From assembly GCF_001602375.1 (NCBI RefSeq), contig NZ_BCNY01000015.1:620001-684000 (forward strand): a stretch of 64,000 nt of DNA, given 5' to 3'. Below the pieces are notes generated by a model. It was not told where the DNA came from and searched no databases. It saw only the letters and a program-made list of their open reading frames with translations. Source of the stretch: Methanoculleus horonobensis. Lineage in GTDB: Archaea; Halobacteriota; Methanomicrobia; Methanomicrobiales; Methanoculleaceae. The position numbers were made by a program, and so were the translations under genes. Of the stretch, positions 60,552 to 64,000 are shown one piece after another. The first letter of the stretch is position 1; every line of letters starts with the position of its first letter.

Positions 60552-61976
60552 TCACTCTCCTGCGACCTCGAAGACGTGGCGGCCCCATCCGGGGATGTCG
60601 AGAAAGAGCCCGGGAGAGAGGAGCCCCTCGCCGTCCCGGTCGTACGCCGCCTGTCCGATGAGATCGCGGAGCCGGATGGTCTTCCCCGTGAGATCGCCCC
60701 AGGGGAGCGGGACGTAACACTGGCCCCGGTCGGGAGCATAGTTGACGGCGACGATGTAGCGCTCTCCCTCGCGCTCCCAGGCGAAGGCGATATATCCCTT
60801 GTGGGAGGGGTTCCCTTCCCATGCGGGGGTGCAGTCGAGAAGCCGCCACTCGCCGTCCCGGAACGCCGGCAGGCGCAGGCAGGCAACGAGCTGCTGGTAG
60901 AACTCTTCTATGGCCGGGTCGACCGGCTCTTCGGGCTCCCGGCAGAGGTGGACAGGGGTCTTTCTCCGCCGCCCGGCAAACTGCCCCCGGTGAAAGAATC
61001 GGAGACCCGGGCAGAGGAAGGCGAGAACGGCGGCGGCCCGGTGCCGTTCCGGCGGAAAGACCGCTGCCGCCCGGTCTTCGTCGTGGTTCTCGAGGAACCG
61101 GACGGAGTTATTCTGGTATTCAAGATCCGCCCAAAAATGCTCCCGCACCGGTCGTGCCGTTCCGTTCCTGAGCCGGTCGTAGAGGCGTTTGTCGTAGGTG
61201 TAGTCGAACCCCTGCTCTTGCAGCGTCCACTCGAGGTCCCAGTAGACCTCCGCCATGAAGAGAAACGCCGGGTGCTCCTCCTTGACCGCACCTATCGCTC
61301 CCGGCCAGAACGGCTCCATCTCCCGCCCCCAGGTCTGCTGGAAGACCTCCGGGAGGACGAGCATCGCCATATCGCACCGGAGGCCGTCGCACTGCCCCGC
61401 GATATTCTGCGCTTCAGCGGCCATCGCCTCCGCGAGGGCCGGGTTGGCGTAATCGAGCTGCAGGGTGTCGGGCCAGCCGCCGGAGTAGGGGTCCCGGCCG
61501 TGGGCGAGGTTCCCGTCGGTGTCGCGGATGTAGTAGTCCGGGTGCTCCTGCACCCAGGGGTGATCGGGGGCGGTGTGGTTCGGAACGAAGTCGAGCATGA
61601 GGCGGAGTCCCTCTCCGTGCAGGCGTTCGCGGAACCGGGGGAGTGCCTCCGGCTCCCCGAGGTCGGGGTGGAGCGAATAGCCGGTGACGGCAAAGGGGGA
61701 GCCGCAGATATCCTCTTCCCTGAGATCGGGAAGCAGGCCCCGGTACCCGGCGAGCCACTGCTCGTTCGAGCGGGAGACCCGGCGCCCGGCCTCCCCGGTC
61801 TTCCAGGCTCCCATGAGGTAGACCCACGAGAAGCCGCATTCGGCGAGCCTCGCGAGCCATGAGTCGGGGATCTCGTCGAGCGTGGGGCGGCGCCCGCTCT
61901 CCCTCGCGAGGCGGCGGAGCAGGATGCGGGCGTTGGCCTCGTAGAGGGAGGGGTAGCGGGGGGTGTGGGTGTTCAT
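60552..61976 (-). CDS. Glycoside hydrolase family 13 (alpha-amylase-like) enzyme
   Basis: The 474-residue protein has all three GH13 catalytic regions: GLRCDMAMLVLPEV (nucleophile Asp, about 198-211), FLFMAEVYWDLEW (acid/base Glu) and FLENHDEDRAA (transition-state Asp). The N-terminus includes SWVYLMGAWKTGE and MLDFVPNHTAPDHPW (region I). It acts on alpha-glucans, probably glycogen-like storage or external starch; no signal peptide is seen, so it is cytoplasmic. Single promoter upstream of 61976. Confidence 0.9.
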   Translation of the reverse strand: MNTHTPRYPSLYEANARILLRRLARESGRRPTLDEIPDSWLARLAECGFSWVYLMGAWKTGEAGRRVSRSNEQWLAGYRGLLPDLREEDICGSPFAVTGYSLHPDLGEPEALPRFRERLHGEGLRLMLDFVPNHTAPDHPWVQEHPDYYIRDTDGNLAHGRDPYSGGWPDTLQLDYANPALAEAMAAEAQNIAGQCDGLRCDMAMLVLPEVFQQTWGREMEPFWPGAIGAVKEEHPAFLFMAEVYWDLEWTLQEQGFDYTYDKRLYDRLRNGTARPVREHFWADLEYQNNSVRFLENHDEDRAAAVFPPERHRAAAVLAFLCPGLRFFHRGQFAGRRRKTPVHLCREPEEPVDPAIEEFYQQLVACLRLPAFRDGEWRLLDCTPAWEGNPSHKGYIAFAWEREGERYIVAVNYAPDRGQCYVPLPWGDLTGKTIRLRDLIGQAAYDRDGEGLLSPGLFLDIPGWGRHVFEVAGE

Positions 61977-62014
61977 GGTACTCTCCCGGATCTCGGGGTG
62001 GATAGAGGTATCCC

Positions 62015-63226
62015 TTACCAGATAGCGGAATGGAGTTCGTCGTCACGCAAAAAACCCCGGAACGACCGGGTGCCCTGCACCGCACCGATGACCAGCGGTT
62101 TCGTCGCCCTCATGAAGGCCGCGAGCGGTGCATGCATCCGGGCGTCGAGGCAGCGGTAGACGAAGTTCCGGAGCGCCGTCTCCGCCCGCAGTTCGGGGAT
62201 GAGGCGCCGGCGGAGGAGGGCGGTGTAGGTCGCGGCGAGCGGTGCTCCGGCGGTCAGGTGGCGGTCGACGGCGTGGGCGGCGAGCTCCGCCGTCCGGTGG
62301 GCGTAGAAGATCCCCTCCCCGAGGAGCGGGCCCGTAAACCCGGCCGCGTCGCCGACGAGAACCGTCCCCTCGTGGGCCGGGGAAGGGATGTAGTTCCCGA
62401 GCGGCAGGAAGCATCCTATCGGTTTCCGGTCGGCGAACGCGGAGAACCCGACGGTCTTCTGGAACGTTTCGAACTTATCGCGGAGGTTGCCGCCGTTTGT
62501 CGATAGCAGCCCCCCGATCCCCACGACGATCGCCTCCCTGTTCGGGAAGACCCACCCGTAGCCCCACCGGCAGGCGGCAAGGATCAGGTGGGGCGTCGCG
62601 AGGTCGTCATCCAGGCGGATCGCCCCCCCCTCGTCTGCGCGCGCCTCCGCCTCCCTCCGGGGGATCGCGAGTTCCAGCGTCCACCCGAGGTTGCTCTGCC
62701 AGCGCTCTCTGTCGACGACGCCCTCCGGGAGGGTGCGTCTGACCCGGCTGTGGACTCCGTCCGCCCCGACGATCACCCGGGCGGAGTACCGGTCGCCGTC
62801 CGATGTCGTGACGGTTCGATGGGCGTGGTCGATCGCGGTCACTTCCGCGCCGGTCTGGACTTCCGCCCCTGCCTCTGCCGCCATCGCTGCGAGATAGGCG
62901 TCGTAGCGTTCCCGGCTGGTGAAGTAGACCGGCTCGTCGAGGTCTTCAACGAAGATGCGGCGGCTGCCGATATAGAGCGCGTACCCCGTCCCGGTGAAGT
63001 CGATCAGCCCTTCCTGCCGGAGGGCCGGAACCGGGAGGGAAAAGACCCGGTCGAGAAACCGGACGGTCTTCTGGCTGAGGCAGCCCCCACAGACCTTGTT
63101 CCGTGGATACGCCCACCGCTCGAGGAGCGCCACGCTGTGCCCGGCCTCCGCGAGCAGGCAGGCGGCGGTGCTCCCGGCGGGCCCGCCGCCGACGACGACC
63201 GCATCGTATTCGGGCCGACTCTCCAT
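62015..63226 (-). CDS. Geranylgeranyl reductase family FAD protein
   Basis: The 403-residue flavoprotein has the FAD-binding YDAVVVGGGPAGSTAACLLA (about 7-26), KVCGGCLSQKT (Cys pair typical of the geranylgeranyl reductase family), IVGADGVHSRVRRTL and GTVLVGDAAGFTGPLLGEGI. Members saturate isoprenoid chains of archaeal lipids or chlorophyll-related side chains. ATG 63226 with GAGGAGA upstream is preferred; GTG 63259 is an alternative. It is convergent with nothing; the next gene on the minus strand is GH13. Confidence 0.9.
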   Translation of the reverse strand: MESRPEYDAVVVGGGPAGSTAACLLAEAGHSVALLERWAYPRNKVCGGCLSQKTVRFLDRVFSLPVPALRQEGLIDFTGTGYALYIGSRRIFVEDLDEPVYFTSRERYDAYLAAMAAEAGAEVQTGAEVTAIDHAHRTVTTSDGDRYSARVIVGADGVHSRVRRTLPEGVVDRERWQSNLGWTLELAIPRREAEARADEGGAIRLDDDLATPHLILAACRWGYGWVFPNREAIVVGIGGLLSTNGGNLRDKFETFQKTVGFSAFADRKPIGCFLPLGNYIPSPAHEGTVLVGDAAGFTGPLLGEGIFYAHRTAELAAHAVDRHLTAGAPLAATYTALLRRRLIPELRAETALRNFVYRCLDARMHAPLAAFMRATKPLVIGAVQGTRSFRGFLRDDELHSAIW

Positions 63227-63356
63227 CTCGTCTCTCCTCGCGACGGTAGAGTCCGGCACAGACCATATCTCTTTCCCCCGTGAGAGGAAGGCCGCTCCCG
63301 GACACTTTCACCCTCCGCGGAGCAGGCTCTTGTATTCGCGGGCCGATGCTTCCGGT

Positions 63357-64000
63357 ATGTCCGTCGCGGAGCAGAAACTCACCTACCTCACCGCCGCCGG
63401 GCGGTTCGACATCTGCAGCCCGGGCGAGTGCCTCCAACTCCTCCCGGTCGCGGTCGAGGCCCGAAAGGTCTCTCAAGCGCCGGAGATCCTGCCTGTTCCG
63501 CTCAATACCCTTCGTACCTCTCAGGAAGCCCTCGGTGGTCTCGAGGATCCGGATGCGCGACCCGTGATCGCTCCCTACATCTCCTACAACCGCCGAACGG
63601 GCGGGTGCGGGCGGATGCTCAAGATGCTCCTCAACGGCACCTGCTCTTACGACTGCGCCTACTGCCCCGTCCGTACCCGGCGGGAGCCGGTGAGTTTCTC
63701 CCCGACGGAGTTCGCCGATACCTTCCTCCGCCTCTGGCGTGACGGGCTCGTCGAAGGACTCTTCCTCAGTTCCGGCATCCCCCGGGACGTCGATTACGTG
63801 ATGCACGACCTCGTGGAGACGGGGGAGATCCTGCGCCGCCGGGGCTACGGCGGCTACCTTCACCTGAAGATCCTTCCCGGTGCAACCCGGGCGGATATCC
63901 ACGACGCCGCCCGCGTGGCCGACCGGATCAGCATCAACCTGGAGACGACGTCGCCCGACCGCCTCGGTGGCATCGCCGGGGTGAAGGACTACCGGCAGGA
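63357..64000 (+). CDS. Radical SAM protein, DNA-modification/repair-type (truncated by window end)
   Basis: At least 214 residues are visible. The N-terminal Cys-rich stretch (FDICSPGECLQLL) and the radical SAM site MLKMLLNGTCSYDCAYCPVR (CxxxCxxC) are followed by GLFLSSGIPRDVDYVMHDL, GYGGYLHLKILPGATRADI and RISINLETTSPDRL. The order resembles a radical SAM family that in many genomes is encoded with a uracil-DNA glycosylase-like protein; the partner would lie outside the window. It is divergent from the geranylgeranyl reductase gene. Confidence 0.85.
   Translation, partial: MSVAEQKLTYLTAAGRFDICSPGECLQLLPVAVEARKVSQAPEILPVPLNTLRTSQEALGGLEDPDARPVIAPYISYNRRTGGCGRMLKMLLNGTCSYDCAYCPVRTRREPVSFSPTEFADTFLRLWRDGLVEGLFLSSGIPRDVDYVMHDLVETGEILRRRGYGGYLHLKILPGATRADIHDAARVADRISINLETTSPDRLGGIAGVKDYRQ

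Noticed and set aside
1-64000. tRNA and rRNA genes
   Set aside because: No cloverleaf-like segments with T-loop GGTTCGAATCC-type sequence or conserved rRNA stretches were seen by eye; a covariance-model scan would be decisive.

Overview
The window is about 64 kb of GC-rich DNA from a hydrogenotrophic methanogenic archaeon. The diagnostic genes are a methyl-coenzyme M reductase operon (mcrBDGA), a formylmethanofuran dehydrogenase operon (fwdDBAC), a six-subunit Ech-type membrane hydrogenase, a FrhB-type F420 protein, an archaeal glutamate synthase split over several genes, and an intein inside an anaerobic ribonucleotide reductase. The mcr operon without mcrC, the high GC content and the gene families point to Methanomicrobiales, most likely Methanoculleus or a close relative. 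That assignment is an inference from gene content; no database was searched.

Layout. 1-9.4 kb: the end of an unrecognised gene, a duplicated hairpin repeat, an acetyltransferase, a DUF1786 protein, the nrdH-nrdD ribonucleotide reductase pair (nrdD carries a 478-residue intein and appears to lack the usual C-terminal glycyl-radical module), then thpR, cca and a small membrane protein whose 3' end runs into a 45-bp tandem repeat. 9.4-15.2 kb: nitrogen assimilation, with a four-gene F420-linked glutamate synthase operon divergent from glnA. 15.2-24.4 kb: housekeeping genes (Mrp/NBP35 iron-sulfur carrier, trmO, RNase HI, a phosphoribosyltransferase, two PEBP-like proteins, a CBS protein, a DUF475 membrane protein, a flavin reductase), a radical SAM/SPASM enzyme and a cupin. 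24.4-35.2 kb: transport and redox genes (P-type cation ATPase, Na+/Ca2+-type exchanger, SLC13-type permease, nitroreductase, FAD disulfide-oxidoreductase-like protein) plus a secreted beta-propeller protein. 35.2-35.9 kb: a short AT-rich island with a duplicated-domain protein. 35.9-41.1 kb: echABCDEF on the minus strand. 41.2-45.8 kb: HIT, DUF362-ferredoxin, RNase III (uncommon in archaea), a DEDD-like nuclease and moeA. 45.8-55.5 kb: fwdDBAC (minus) and mcrBDGA (plus), divergent across a 1-kb AT-rich control region with strong hairpins. 55.5-64 kb: an 820-bp GC-rich non-coding stretch, dinB, small secreted or membrane proteins, an HNH protein, a TPR protein, a MerR/GyrI regulator, a GH13 enzyme, a geranylgeranyl-reductase-family flavoprotein and a truncated radical SAM gene.

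How they work together. Fwd (CO2 activation) and Mcr (methane release) are the first and last steps of hydrogenotrophic methanogenesis. Ech can supply low-potential ferredoxin for the Fwd reaction at the expense of the ion gradient. MoeA makes the molybdenum/tungsten cofactor FwdB needs. GlnA and the glutamate synthase form the GS-GOGAT cycle, and the FrhB-like subunit suggests that F420H2 is the electron donor. NrdH probably reduces NrdD. No tRNA, rRNA, CRISPR array or insertion sequence was seen.
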